Source of the DNA: Caldilineaceae bacterium
Lineage (GTDB): Bacteria > Chloroflexota > Anaerolineae > Caldilineales > Caldilineaceae
Reading direction: 5' to 3'
DNA length: 64,000 bases
NCBI GenBank assembly: GCA_020846635.1
Contig: JADLDO010000041.1
Location: forward strand, 62,001-126,000
The notes beneath the pieces were generated by a model. It made no database searches. It saw nothing but the letters and a program-made list of their open reading frames with translations, and was not told the origin of the DNA. The first letter of the stretch is position 1, and the number at the start of each line of letters is the position of its first letter. A program made the translations under genes and the position numbers. Below, one piece after another: positions 26,835 through 35,750 of this stretch.

Positions 26835-28961
26835 TCAACGCGCCAGCCAACGCGTTAAGATCGCTGTCAGTTCTGCGGGGCGAATGGGTTTGGAGATGAA
26901 GTCATTCATGCCCGATCGCAGGCATGCGACGCGATCTTCCGGCTGCACACTGGCAGTCATGGCAATGACAGGGACCCGATGATCAAGCACCGGAGAGTTC
27001 GGGTCGCGGATCGTCACGGTCGCCTGATGACCATCCATACGCGGCATCTGAATATCCATAAAGACAAGATCATACAGCTTCTTCTGAAGGGCTTCAAGCG
27101 CCTCCTCGCCATCCGCCACAACATCCACATGGTGGCCCAGCCTTTGCAGCATAGTCACGCCGACGATCTGGTTGACTGTATTGTCCTCCACCAGCAATAT
27201 ATGTGAGTCGCTCACCTCTGGCACAGGCAGGCTTGCTTTGGCGACGCTGTTCTGCGCTGCGCCATCCACCGGCAGATTGATCCCTTGCGTCTGCATTGGG
27301 GCTTTTTCAAACAGCGCCGTAAACCAAAACTCTGCGCCTGCGCCATTCTCCCCTCGCGCGAGATTGCGCACGCCAATCTCGCCACCCATCAACTCGACAA
27401 GCTGTTTGGAAATTGCCAACCCCAAGCCCGTCCCGCCAAAGCGGCGGCTGGTCGAGCTTTCCAACTGGCTGAACGGCTGAAAAAGATCCTCTATCTTGGA
27501 AGCGTCAATGCCAATCCCTGTATCACGCACCGTTACATGGAGGGTAACTTGCTCTGGATTCTCGTGGAGCAGGGTCGCTTCAATCGCAACTTCGCCTTGC
27601 TCAGTGAACTTGACCGCGTTCCCCGCCAAGTTCAGAATGACCTGCCGCAACCTGACCGGATCACCGATCAGTGGTTGCTGCACATCCGGCGCAAACCGGT
27701 AGACCAATTTCAGCTCTTTCGCCTGCGCGCCGGCGGTCAGCGTATCCACGACCGTTTCTATCACAGACGCAGCGTTGAACGCTATCTTGTCCAACGTAAC
27801 ACGCCCGGCCTCAATCTTGGAAAAGTCCAAAATATCGCCAATGATCGCCAGCAAATGTTCGCCGCTTTGCTGGATGATAGCAGCAAAGTGCTGCTGTTCG
27901 GGCGTCAAGCCTGTTTCCGCCAAGAGCCCAGCCATCCCAATCACACCATTCATCGGCGTCCGAATCTCATGGCTCATGTTGGCAAGAAAGTGTGTCTTGG
28001 CGATATTGGCGGCTTCGGCACGAAACGCCATTTCGTTGGCGCGCGCCACAGCATTTTCAAGCCGGTGCAGATCATCCTTGCGCCGGAAGCCCTCGTCCAG
28101 GGCGCTCGCCATGTCATAGAGAATTTCCAAGTCTGCTTCGTCAAAGGCGTCTGCTTCTGTGCTGTTAACGGCGAGCGTGCCATAGGCAAAGGGAATATCG
28201 ACGACGCTGCGAATCCGCACGCCCATATAGTTGTTCAGCATCTCGGCTTCATGATAGGGATCGTCTAGATCGAGATTGGGCCGATAGATAGTTTTCTGCC
28301 CCTGCCAGAACTTCAGCAGGCTTGCAATGCCTGTGCCACTCTCCAACTTATGCCAACGTTCATCACCGCGGCCCAGGTCGGTGTAACAGGTGACACGCGT
28401 CGTCCCCTGGTCGGCATAGATGACATTGACCCCGTAGGCATAGAAAGGCAGCGACAATTGCACAAGCCCGGCGCGCAAAGCCGCCATGACCCGATCCATG
28501 TCGCTGCTATGCTTCATCGCCCAAATGGCATCGCGCAGGCGAGCCATCACGACACGGCGCTCTTCATGCCATGTCGGGTCGTTCACCAACTTGCGCGTCA
28601 GCATGGCCCCCACAACTTCGCCCGCCTCGTTGTGAATGGCGGTACCTTCCAGTGCCATATAGGCCGGTCGTAATTTCGTTTCGTCCATAGAAAGCTGGCG
28701 CGAGCGCGCACTGCCCGCGACCAACACCTCGTCAACAAAATCGCAGATGAATTGACGGTGGCCCTCCACGGCAAAATCAGCGATATGTTTTCCAATGCGA
28801 TCTTCGCGCGCAATAATGTGCCCGTTCGACTGGGCATACTCAATAAATGCAGGGTTGATGTCGAGGATGATACCGTCACAATCAACGATGGTCGCTGGAA
28901 TGGAGAGCGCATAAAAAACGCCGCGATAAACACTATCGTAATCCGATTCAATATTGCTCAT
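26835..28961 (-). CDS. Hybrid sensor histidine kinase (PAS-GAF-HisKA-HATPase-receiver)
   Basis: A 708-residue soluble sensor kinase without membrane segments. Residues 10-125 look like a PAS domain, 135-295 like a GAF domain, followed by a short coiled coil. The H-box FLANMSHEIRTPMNG carries H331; ATP-binding boxes are NLAGNAVKFT, DTGIGI and GGTGLGLAI (about 443-518). The receiver domain starts at ILLVEDN (588) with phospho-acceptor D636 in FMDIQMPRMDG. The receiver is at the C-terminus, so phosphate would pass to a separate partner or be used locally. No response regulator is adjacent. The gene converges on the sugar permease gene with a 46-base gap, so a link to that operon is only positional. 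Confidence 0.92.
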   Translation of the reverse strand: MSNIESDYDSVYRGVFYALSIPATIVDCDGIILDINPAFIEYAQSNGHIIAREDRIGKHIADFAVEGHRQFICDFVDEVLVAGSARSRQLSMDETKLRPAYMALEGTAIHNEAGEVVGAMLTRKLVNDPTWHEERRVVMARLRDAIWAMKHSSDMDRVMAALRAGLVQLSLPFYAYGVNVIYADQGTTRVTCYTDLGRGDERWHKLESGTGIASLLKFWQGQKTIYRPNLDLDDPYHEAEMLNNYMGVRIRSVVDIPFAYGTLAVNSTEADAFDEADLEILYDMASALDEGFRRKDDLHRLENAVARANEMAFRAEAANIAKTHFLANMSHEIRTPMNGVIGMAGLLAETGLTPEQQHFAAIIQQSGEHLLAIIGDILDFSKIEAGRVTLDKIAFNAASVIETVVDTLTAGAQAKELKLVYRFAPDVQQPLIGDPVRLRQVILNLAGNAVKFTEQGEVAIEATLLHENPEQVTLHVTVRDTGIGIDASKIEDLFQPFSQLESSTSRRFGGTGLGLAISKQLVELMGGEIGVRNLARGENGAGAEFWFTALFEKAPMQTQGINLPVDGAAQNSVAKASLPVPEVSDSHILLVEDNTVNQIVGVTMLQRLGHHVDVVADGEEALEALQKKLYDLVFMDIQMPRMDGHQATVTIRDPNSPVLDHRVPVIAMTASVQPEDRVACLRSGMNDFISKPIRPAELTAILTRWLAR

Positions 28962-29168
28962 AGCGATTCCAAATTCGCCCGCAAACCCAGCTTTTGATGA
29001 CGCAGACTGTTCGCGAGGGGCAATGACGAGGAACGAGCGAACAACTTTAGGAGTGATAGAAAGGATGTCAGCGGCACATGGCCTTCAATGATTATCTATG
29101 ATTCCCCCTATTTTACCAAAGTTACTCAGGAATGTCCCACCTGCCAAAATCCACAATCAGACCGTTAA

Positions 29169-29190
29169 TTTATAACCAATTGGTTATAAA
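29169..29190. promoter_or_regulatory. Perfect 22-bp palindrome, probable ArsR operator
   Basis: The half-site TTTATAACCAA (29169-29179) is followed directly by its exact complement (29180-29190). It lies about 100 bases before an ArsR-family gene in an AT-rich stretch of an otherwise GC-rich region. ArsR-type autorepressors typically bind such 12-2-12-like dyads, so it is inferred to be the autoregulatory operator of the pair at 29288-30276. The surrounding gap (28962-29287) shows no gene. Confidence 0.65.
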
Positions 29191-29287
29191 ATTACCAACA
29201 ATCTGACGCACCCCTATATACTGGTGAAATATACCAAGTGAGCGCACCAACAGAGAGTATCAGAGCCTTCGGGAGTTCTGCACGCCT

Positions 29288-29674
29288 ATGAACCCATATC
29301 ACGCCATTGCGGATCCAAATCGCCGCCAAATGCTAGATTTGTTACGCATGCAGGGGCCGCTGCGCGCAGGCGAAATCGTGGCCCATTTCCCGCAGATCAG
29401 CCAGCCCGCTGTGAGCAAACATTTGCGCGTACTGCGCCAGGCCAAACTTGTACGCAGCACCAAAAGCGGACGTGAACAGTGGTATCACCTAGATCCGCTG
29501 CCGCTGCAATTCGTAGCGGCATGGATTGAGGAATACAAAGCGCTCTGGGATCAACGGCTGGATCGCCTGAAACAGATTGCAGAGCAAACAGCGCCACAAC
29601 CAGATCATCCAACCACAACGGATGGCAAACCGGCCATGCACAAGAATCCAAAAGAAAGTAGGGATAGCCAATGA
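29288..29674 (+). CDS. ArsR-family winged-helix transcriptional regulator
   Basis: A 128-residue regulator. The winged-helix core runs from HAIADPNRRQMLDLLRMQGP to the recognition helix QISQPAVSKHLRVLRQAKLV and the wing RSTKSGREQWYHLDP. There is no CxC metal-binding motif in the recognition helix, so it belongs to the metal-independent autorepressor branch usually paired with SRPBCC proteins. The charged tail (residues 95-128) is likely disordered. Its stop overlaps the start of the SRPBCC gene (ATGA), a common arrangement. Confidence 0.9.
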   Translation: MNPYHAIADPNRRQMLDLLRMQGPLRAGEIVAHFPQISQPAVSKHLRVLRQAKLVRSTKSGREQWYHLDPLPLQFVAAWIEEYKALWDQRLDRLKQIAEQTAPQPDHPTTTDGKPAMHKNPKESRDSQ

Positions 29675-30276
29675 CGCAGCTACTCTTCCAGCGCGAGGTA
29701 CTGATTGATGCCCCGCTCACCCATGTTTGGCAACTGGTCGCCACTGAAAGCGGGCTGCGTCAATGGTGGGGCAATCCGATCTCGGTCGAAGCAAGAGAGG
29801 GAGGACGCTGCGAAGAGTGGCGGCAGGAAGCGGATCGACCCTCCCACTGGCAAGGGGTCGTCACCCTCTATGCGCCACCGCGCCAGATCATGCTGACGCT
29901 GCGTGCGCAAGAGCCACAAAGCGACTGGCCCGAACTCATAACGATCTCGATTGCCCTGGAGGCGCAAGGGGAGAAAACACACGTACATATTACACAGCGC
30001 GCCTTTGGCAGCCCATCGCTGATCGGCACAGCCGATCCACGCCAGCCGGTGGATGCCCACACAAAGCCACGCGTCCCCCTTGCACAACTGGACCGCGTCC
30101 CACCTGGCAGCCTGCCCATGCCCGCGCAACTTCTCCCCGCTGGACGCGTCGAACCGTCCTCCTGGTTGATAAGCCGCGCGCAGTCGGACGAACTGGCATT
30201 GACCTGGCAAGGACGGCTCACATCGCTAACGGTGGCATCGCTGGCTGTGGCATCTCTCGTTGCACAGAATAGTTAA
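29671..30276 (+). CDS. SRPBCC (AHSA1-like) domain protein
   Basis: A 201-residue protein. Residues 1-115 show the START/AHSA1 pattern: REVLIDAPLTHVWQLVATES, RQWWGNPISVEAREGGRCEEW and a following WQGVVTLYAPPRQIMLT. Such proteins form a deep ligand cavity and, when coupled to ArsR regulators, their ligand is generally unknown. The remaining part has no recognisable domain: a proline-rich stretch, then an Ala/Val/Leu-rich end. The four-base overlap with the regulator gene indicates co-expression. Confidence 0.75.
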   Translation: MTQLLFQREVLIDAPLTHVWQLVATESGLRQWWGNPISVEAREGGRCEEWRQEADRPSHWQGVVTLYAPPRQIMLTLRAQEPQSDWPELITISIALEAQGEKTHVHITQRAFGSPSLIGTADPRQPVDAHTKPRVPLAQLDRVPPGSLPMPAQLLPAGRVEPSSWLISRAQSDELALTWQGRLTSLTVASLAVASLVAQNS

Positions 30277-30292
30277 GGGGAAAAGCCAAAAC

Positions 30293-30973
30293 ATGACACA
30301 CAATCTTGTTCCAATGGTCGAAGATGGCGCGGAGCAATGGGGACGCAGCTATGATATTTACAGCATGCTCCTCAAAAACCGCATCGTCTTTCTGGGTATG
30401 CCCATCAACCAGGAAATTTCCAACGTGGTCGTCGCCCAAATCCTCTACCTCGACAGCCAAAGCCCTGGGCAGCCCATCCATCTCTACATCAACAGCCCCG
30501 GCGGCGAGGTCTATGCGGGTTTTGCCATGTATGACGCCATGCAGATGGCGACTTCCCCGGTCTATACCTATGCCGTGGGCATGACTGCCAGCATGGGAAC
30601 GGCGATCCTAGCCGCCGGCGCGTCCGGTCATCGCTACGCACTTCCGCACGCCACCATCCACATGCACCCGACCAGCAGCGGCATGAAGGGCTACACAGAG
30701 GACGTGCAGATTGCCCTGCGTGAGCAGGAACGGTTGCAAACGCAGATGTTCCATATCCTGGGCAAGCACACAGGCCATACCTGGCAAGAGATCGAGCGCG
30801 ACTTCAACCGCGACCGCTTCATGCACTCGCTTGAAGCCAAAGAGTATGGCCTCATCGACCACATACTCGGCAACAGCAGCGACGTTATCCTGCGCCTAAC
30901 AGACGGCTCAATAGGGATCGCCGGGCTCTCACTCGCGGGCTTGATCACAAGCAACAGCCATGAACCCGCCTAG
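30293..30973 (+). CDS. clpP: ATP-dependent Clp protease proteolytic subunit
   Basis: A 226-residue serine protease of the ClpP family. The catalytic triad is visible: S100 in GMTASMGTA, H125 in IHMHPTSSG and D174 in FNRDRFMHS. The handle and head segments (LYINSPGGEVYAGFAMYD, SLEAKEYGLIDHIL) are conserved. It forms a barrel that degrades proteins fed by ClpX/ClpA-type unfoldases in the cytoplasm. The ATG at 30293 fits the family start; AAGGGG lies 12 bases upstream. No clpX or tig gene is adjacent, so it is probably an additional or relocated clpP rather than the usual tig-clpP-clpX locus. The C-terminal 25 residues extend past the usual end. Confidence 0.93.
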   Translation: MTHNLVPMVEDGAEQWGRSYDIYSMLLKNRIVFLGMPINQEISNVVVAQILYLDSQSPGQPIHLYINSPGGEVYAGFAMYDAMQMATSPVYTYAVGMTASMGTAILAAGASGHRYALPHATIHMHPTSSGMKGYTEDVQIALREQERLQTQMFHILGKHTGHTWQEIERDFNRDRFMHSLEAKEYGLIDHILGNSSDVILRLTDGSIGIAGLSLAGLITSNSHEPA

Positions 30974-30979
30974 CCCATC

Positions 30980-31021
30980 CCCTCCCGGAAGCGGCCCAGA
31001 GGGCTCCCACTTCCGGGAGGG
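30980..31021. terminator. Dispersed hairpin family, copy A (between convergent genes)
   Basis: CCCTCCCGGAAG (30980-30991) pairs with 31010-31021; a smaller GCCC/GGGC stem nests inside. It lies between the clpP stop and the stop of the convergent GH172-family gene, a position suited to a bidirectional terminator. Related hairpins occur at 35702, 38746, 49982 and 53813. Confidence 0.75.
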
Positions 31022-31030
31022 TTATCCCAT

Positions 31031-32131
31031 CTAAATCACTTCCAACTCATTCATCCCCGGCAGCGCGGGGAACGGTGCGTGCGGCTCGCTTTGATACCAG
31101 AAAGCCGTGGAAGCAATATCATCTTGCAGTGGCAAATAGCGGCGCAGCCCGTTGAGTTGTGAACGCCAGCCCAATGCCTGGATGGTCACGCGCAAATCCT
31201 GCTTAAAGCGGATCGGGTCCGCAATATGCCAGCGGTACAATCCAAAGCGCTGCTGGCTGCGATACAAACCATCGGGCTTGATCACCTGGGGCAGCCCCGA
31301 ATACGGGGATGAAAAGACGCCATACTCACCGCGGGGATACTCAAAGTTCCAGGCCCCGCCAAAGTAATCCTCAGTGCCGGTGCCACAGATGGTGGGCCAT
31401 TGCCCATCCCCATCCATAAAGAACTTGATCTCCCCCTCGCCCCACCAACCCGTATTGTTCACGCCCCAGGCCAGGTAAGTGCCCACAAAATGCCCCTGCC
31501 CAGCCACGCCATCAAGGATCAGATGCTCAGTCTGGTAGGGCAGCGGATTGGAGCGCCGCCACTGCGCGTGAAGATAGGCGCGGTCCTCCGGCACGTCGGT
31601 CAGCGCATAGGTGATCTGGTAATAGAAACCGCGCACCTCATCGGGCGACAAATTCTCAACCGTGATGCGCGCATGCTTGCGGAAGGGCATCTCCCAATAG
31701 GAGTTAAAGCCGCCCGCTGGATTGACACAGACCGCCAGCGAGGTGATATTGCAGCGTTCGCACCAACCGTTGGCAAAAAAGTCACCGATGGGCGTCTCCA
31801 CCGAAGGGGTTTCTTCGTTGTCCCAATAGCAGCGCAAAATCAGACGCCGCCAATGATCCGGGTGAACCGTCAGCCAGATATGCTGAATCGCTCCAGGCCC
31901 GTCGATCTCTGCCAGCGTGACTGTGCTGCTCCCCGCAATGTTGATGCTGGGCGAAATCTTCCAGCCCTGCCCAAGCTCGCGCCCGGCAATTGCGCCCGTG
32001 CCCTCGGTCGCCATCGCCCCTGCGCCTTTCGCGCCATCAAAGTTCTCCGCGCTGATCGAGCGCGTCTCGGCATTGGACAACTGCGCCAAATTGCCCATGT
32101 GCATTCCCAGCCCATTAAAGGTCAGATTCAT
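31031..32131 (-). CDS. GH172-family (DUF2961) glycoside hydrolase-like protein
   Basis: A 366-residue protein with the DUF2961 double jelly-roll pattern. Start TRSISAENFDGAKGAGAMA, middle FNSYWEMPFRKHARITVEN, and the acidic motifs GEGEIKFFMDGD (E232, E234) and GTGTEDYFGGAW (E254). Characterised members of this family (GH172) act on fructofuranosyl dianhydrides and D-arabinofuranosides; two glutamates about 21 residues apart are catalytic there, matching the spacing seen here. No signal peptide is visible, so cytoplasmic. It is downstream of a Gfo/Idh gene on the same strand, probably in one operon for sugar breakdown. Confidence 0.85.
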   Translation of the reverse strand: MNLTFNGLGMHMGNLAQLSNAETRSISAENFDGAKGAGAMATEGTGAIAGRELGQGWKISPSINIAGSSTVTLAEIDGPGAIQHIWLTVHPDHWRRLILRCYWDNEETPSVETPIGDFFANGWCERCNITSLAVCVNPAGGFNSYWEMPFRKHARITVENLSPDEVRGFYYQITYALTDVPEDRAYLHAQWRRSNPLPYQTEHLILDGVAGQGHFVGTYLAWGVNNTGWWGEGEIKFFMDGDGQWPTICGTGTEDYFGGAWNFEYPRGEYGVFSSPYSGLPQVIKPDGLYRSQQRFGLYRWHIADPIRFKQDLRVTIQALGWRSQLNGLRRYLPLQDDIASTAFWYQSEPHAPFPALPGMNELEVI

Positions 32132-32200
32132 GATAGCTTCTCCCCTTCATTTTTTATACGAGTATGCGTGGAATTCCAGAAAATTTCTCCCTCTCTGTAT

Positions 32201-33250
32201 CTACCTGTCGTCCGTCAATGGCAACGCCACCGGAGCGTTGGTTGCCGCAGAGCGATAGACGGCGCGCACAATCTCCACCGAACGGCGCGCCTCAGCGCCC
32301 TGGATGGCCGGAGGTCGCCCTGTGCGAATCGCTTCGATCAGGTCAACGATCTGCCGCCGGTGCTTTTCAAAGCCAATCGCCATTGGGTCGGCTGCGCCGG
32401 AACCATCGGCGCTTTCCAACGCCAACATTGCCTCTTCCTCACCCGGGGCCGCGTCCTGCAACTTCCAGACCACAATGCGCCCCTCTTGCAACACAATCGT
32501 GCCGCGGTCGCCGTGAAGTTCCACCCGCGCCGGGTCGCCCGGCCAGCAGCTTGTTGCCCCCTGGATCACGCCTTGCGCGCCATTGGCATAACTTAGAAGT
32601 GCCGATGCGGTATCCTCGGTCTCCATCTTGTGCGCCAGTGTTGCCGTGCGCCCAATCACAGTGACAACGGGACCTGCCAGCCACTGCACCAGGTCAATGT
32701 TGTGGATCGCCTGGTTCATCAGCGCGCCGCCCCCATCCGACTTCCAGGTGCCCCGCCAGGAAGTGTCATAGTAGCTTTGGGGACGAAACCACTTAACATA
32801 GACATCGGCCAGTGCCAATTGTCCGAGCCGCCCGGCATCCATCGCAACTTTGGCCCGCTGCGCTCCTTCCGTAAAACGCAGCGGGTAGACCGATGCCAAG
32901 ACCACACCGGCCTGCTCTGCTGCCTGCAAGATACTGTCCACCCGTGCCAATGTAATATCCAGCGGCTTTTCTACCAGGAGATGCTTACCGGCCTGGGCCG
33001 CGGCCACGGCAACATCGGCATGGGTTCCGCTCGGCGTAGCGACCACCACTGCATCAACATCGTCGCGCCTGACTGCGTCGTGAAAATCTGCCACCCACGC
33101 AGCGCCACATTGCTCCGCAAGCGCGCGACCGGTGGCTTCGGTGCGGTTGCAAACCACGGTGATCACCGCATCGGGGATCGCGGCAAAAGCCGCTACATAA
33201 ATTTTGGCAATGTTACCCGCGCCCACCAGGGCAAAGCGTATGGCGCTCAT
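32201..33250 (-). CDS. Gfo/Idh/MocA-family oxidoreductase with intact EKP motif
   Basis: A 349-residue NAD(P)-dependent sugar/cyclitol dehydrogenase. It has the Rossmann start FALVGAGNIAKIYVAAF, the catalytic lysine motif LLVEKPLDIT, and the substrate-side HNIDLVQWLAG with aspartate and histidine. AGGAGA lies upstream of the ATG at 33250. It precedes the GH172-family gene by 69 bases on the same strand, so it may oxidise the sugar released by that enzyme. Of the three Gfo/Idh proteins in the window, only this one keeps EKP. Confidence 0.9.
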   Translation of the reverse strand: MSAIRFALVGAGNIAKIYVAAFAAIPDAVITVVCNRTEATGRALAEQCGAAWVADFHDAVRRDDVDAVVVATPSGTHADVAVAAAQAGKHLLVEKPLDITLARVDSILQAAEQAGVVLASVYPLRFTEGAQRAKVAMDAGRLGQLALADVYVKWFRPQSYYDTSWRGTWKSDGGGALMNQAIHNIDLVQWLAGPVVTVIGRTATLAHKMETEDTASALLSYANGAQGVIQGATSCWPGDPARVELHGDRGTIVLQEGRIVVWKLQDAAPGEEEAMLALESADGSGAADPMAIGFEKHRRQIVDLIEAIRTGRPPAIQGAEARRSVEIVRAVYRSAATNAPVALPLTDDR

Positions 33251-33433
33251 GATGCTTCTATCTCCTGTCGCCCACAACGCGGGCATGAGTTGGTTGTGCT
33301 AGGTTGAAGGGGTGACTTCTCTATAAGGCTTTGCCGGAAGCGTGGCTAGGCCGTACAATAGGAAATCGTACAATAGGACGCGGCGGCTGCCAAAGACCGC
33401 TAAGCCACAAAGAAATCCAGGGACCCAACAGCC

Positions 33434-33997
33434 ATGTTCCAAACTGCATTTCGAGCGCATCAACTCCATCCTAGCGTCTGGCTTGCGCCCAGCGCCATCG
33501 TTGTCGGCGATGTCACCCTCGCCGAAGGCTGTGGCGTCTGGTTCCACGCCTCGCTGCGCGGCGATACCGAAGCCATCCTCATTGGCCCGCGCACCAACAT
33601 CCAGGAGGGGGCCATCTTCCATGCCGACCCCGGCTATCCTGTCGTCGTGGGGGCGGATGTGACCATTGGGCATGGTGCGATTGTCCACGGCGCGCGCATC
33701 GGCGACCAGGCCGTGATTGGGATGCGCGCGACGCTGCTCAATGGCGCGGTCATCGGCGCGCAAAGCCTGGTGGGTGCGGGATCGCTGGTCACAGAGGGCA
33801 AAACATTTCCCCCTGGTGTCCTTATCGTCGGCAGCCCGGCCCGAGTCGTGCGTGACCTCACCCCGGATGAAATCGAACGCAACCGGCGCGCAGCCGCCAT
33901 CTACGTCCGGCGCGCCCAGGCATTTCGCAGCGGCATCTCCCTACCGCCCTCCTATCAACCAGAGAACCTCCACCCTAAAGGCGAGTCGCAAGCATAA
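33434..33997 (+). CDS. Gamma-class carbonic anhydrase-like hexapeptide-repeat protein
   Basis: A 187-residue left-handed beta-helix protein. Hexapeptide repeats run from SVWLAPSAIVVGDVTLAEG to VVGSPARVVRDLT. Three histidines in IFHAD and GHGAIVHG match the zinc ligands of the gamma-carbonic anhydrase family (YrdA/PaaY/CaiE relatives). Whether it hydrates CO2 cannot be told, since many relatives are inactive in this reaction. It is transcribed divergently from the Gfo/Idh gene and followed by another Gfo/Idh gene after 27 bases. Confidence 0.88.
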   Translation: MFQTAFRAHQLHPSVWLAPSAIVVGDVTLAEGCGVWFHASLRGDTEAILIGPRTNIQEGAIFHADPGYPVVVGADVTIGHGAIVHGARIGDQAVIGMRATLLNGAVIGAQSLVGAGSLVTEGKTFPPGVLIVGSPARVVRDLTPDEIERNRRAAAIYVRRAQAFRSGISLPPSYQPENLHPKGESQA

Positions 33998-34024
33998 TTT
34001 TCAAGAAAAACGAAGGGATCGATG

Positions 34025-35056
34025 ATGAGCCAAGAAACCATACGCGTCGGCATCGTCGGCGCAGGAGCCAACACCACCAGCAAGCACATTCCCGGCCTCC
34101 AGGCCATCGAAGGCGTGGAGATTGTCTCCGTCTGCAATCGCTCGCGCGAGTCCAGTGAGCGGGTCGCCAAGCAGTTCGGAATCCCCACAGTCTACGAGAA
34201 TTGGCTCGACCTGGTCGAAGCCGACGATACCGATGCCATCATGATTGGCACCTGGCCCTACATGCACGCCCGCCTGACCCTGGCGGCCCTGGATGCCGAC
34301 AAGCATGTGCTGTGCGAGGCGCGCATGGCAATGAATGCCACCGAAGCGCATGAGATGCTGGCTGCGGCGCAAACCAATCCGCACCTCGTCGCCCAAATCG
34401 TCCCCTCACCGATGACGCTGGGTGTGGACAAGACGATCAAGCGCCTGTTGGCGGAAGGCTATCTTGGCGAATTGTTTGCGATTGAAGCGCGGATTGGCGG
34501 CACTTTCATCGACCCGGATGCCCCCATGACTTGGCGACAGGACTTCAACCTCAGCGGCTATAACACGATGACCATGGGCATTTGGTATGAAGCGATCATG
34601 CGCTGGGCGGGCCATGCTACGCGTGTCACCGCACTGACGAAAACTTTTGCCAAGATGCGCCGCAACGACAATGGGGAACTCAAAGCGGTGCGTGTGCCGG
34701 AGCATATCGACGTGCTGGCGGATATGGTCTGCGGCGCGCAACTCCATCTGCAAGTCTCCAGCGTTGCCGGGTTGGCCGGCGCGCCGGAGATCTTCCTCTT
34801 TGGCAGCAACGGCACGTTGCGCTACAGTCAGAACAAGCTCTTTGGGGGCCAGCGCAAGGATAAGGAATTGGTAGAGATCGTCATCCCAGCCCATGAACAG
34901 GGCGGCTGGCGCGTCGAAGAAGAGTTTACCAACGCCATCCGTGGCAAAGAACCCGTCACCCACACAACTTTTGAAGATGGTGCCAAATATATGGAATTTA
35001 CTGAGGCTGCGCTGCGTTCTGCCGCCGATGGTGTTGCCATCAATCTGCCACTCTAG
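34025..35056 (+). CDS. Gfo/Idh/MocA-family oxidoreductase lacking the EKP lysine
   Basis: A 343-residue protein with Rossmann start VGIVGAGANTTSKHIPGLQ and the family's C-terminal sheet domain. The position of EKP reads EARMAMN, so the catalytic lysine is missing. AAGGGA at 34013-34018 gives 6-base spacing to the ATG at 34025; the ATG one codon earlier is also possible. It may bind NAD(P) or a sugar without the usual reaction. No partner enzyme is evident except the gamma-carbonic-anhydrase-like gene just upstream. Confidence 0.85.
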   Translation: MSQETIRVGIVGAGANTTSKHIPGLQAIEGVEIVSVCNRSRESSERVAKQFGIPTVYENWLDLVEADDTDAIMIGTWPYMHARLTLAALDADKHVLCEARMAMNATEAHEMLAAAQTNPHLVAQIVPSPMTLGVDKTIKRLLAEGYLGELFAIEARIGGTFIDPDAPMTWRQDFNLSGYNTMTMGIWYEAIMRWAGHATRVTALTKTFAKMRRNDNGELKAVRVPEHIDVLADMVCGAQLHLQVSSVAGLAGAPEIFLFGSNGTLRYSQNKLFGGQRKDKELVEIVIPAHEQGGWRVEEEFTNAIRGKEPVTHTTFEDGAKYMEFTEAALRSAADGVAINLPL

Positions 35057-35091
35057 CCTAGAAGTATCTTAGAGGTATCTGACGGTTCGTC

Positions 35092-35676
35092 ATGTCCAAC
35101 CATTACAATTCAACTTACCTGAATCCGGTCTTTGCCAACTTTCCCGAAATCGAGACGGAAAGGCTGCTGCTGCGTGAATTAATGCCCGAAGACGCGCCCG
35201 CCATCTACCGCCTCTTCTCCGATCCACTGGTCACGCGCTACTATGACCTGGTCAGCTATACCAACATGCAGCAGGCAGAGGAGCTAATCGACTTCTTTGA
35301 TGAGAGCTTTGAGTTGGAGCGCGCCATCCGCTGGGGCATCGAACGCAAGGAGGATGGCGAAATCATGGGAACCTGCGGCTATGTCTGGCTGCGTACCCAT
35401 CGGGGCGAAATTGGCTACGACCTGCACAGCTCCTTCTGGCGGCAGGGCTACATGAGCGAGGCATTGGATGCCATTCTCGACTTTGGCTTCACCGAATTTG
35501 GCCTCAACCGCATCGAGGCACAGACCATGCTAGACAACGTGGCCTCGATGGAACTGCTGCGCAGCCTCGGCTTTGTCGAAGAAGGCATCCTGCGCCAACT
35601 GGAGTATTTCAAAGACGCCTTCCACGACATGCGCCTGTTTTCGCTGCTGCGGCAGGATTACTATGCAGATTCCTAG
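35092..35676 (+). CDS. GNAT-family N-acetyltransferase, RimJ/RimL type
   Basis: A 194-residue acetyltransferase. It begins with the RimJ/RimL signature ETERLLLRELMPEDAPAIYR, has the acetyl-CoA-binding region GYDLHSSFWRQGYMSEAL (the RxxGxG/A-type loop), and ends with GLNRIEAQTMLDNVASMELL and RSLGFVEEGILR. Such enzymes acetylate ribosomal N-termini, other proteins or small amines; the target here is unknown. It is followed by a member of the hairpin family. Confidence 0.9.
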   Translation: MSNHYNSTYLNPVFANFPEIETERLLLRELMPEDAPAIYRLFSDPLVTRYYDLVSYTNMQQAEELIDFFDESFELERAIRWGIERKEDGEIMGTCGYVWLRTHRGEIGYDLHSSFWRQGYMSEALDAILDFGFTEFGLNRIEAQTMLDNVASMELLRSLGFVEEGILRQLEYFKDAFHDMRLFSLLRQDYYADS

Positions 35677-35701
35677 CCGCTAGACACCCTCCCGCCCTAC
35701 C

Positions 35702-35735
35702 ACCCTCTCGGAAGCTTCTGAGCTTCCGAGAGGGT
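35702..35735. terminator. Dispersed hairpin family, copy B
   Basis: ACCCTCTCGGAAGCT (35702-35716) pairs perfectly with 35721-35735 around the loop TCTG. The sequence after the stem, TTAAAG, is shared with copy D at 53813, showing common origin beyond the palindrome. It separates the GNAT gene from the RNase gene. Confidence 0.8.
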
Positions 35736-35750
35736 TAAAGACAGAACACG

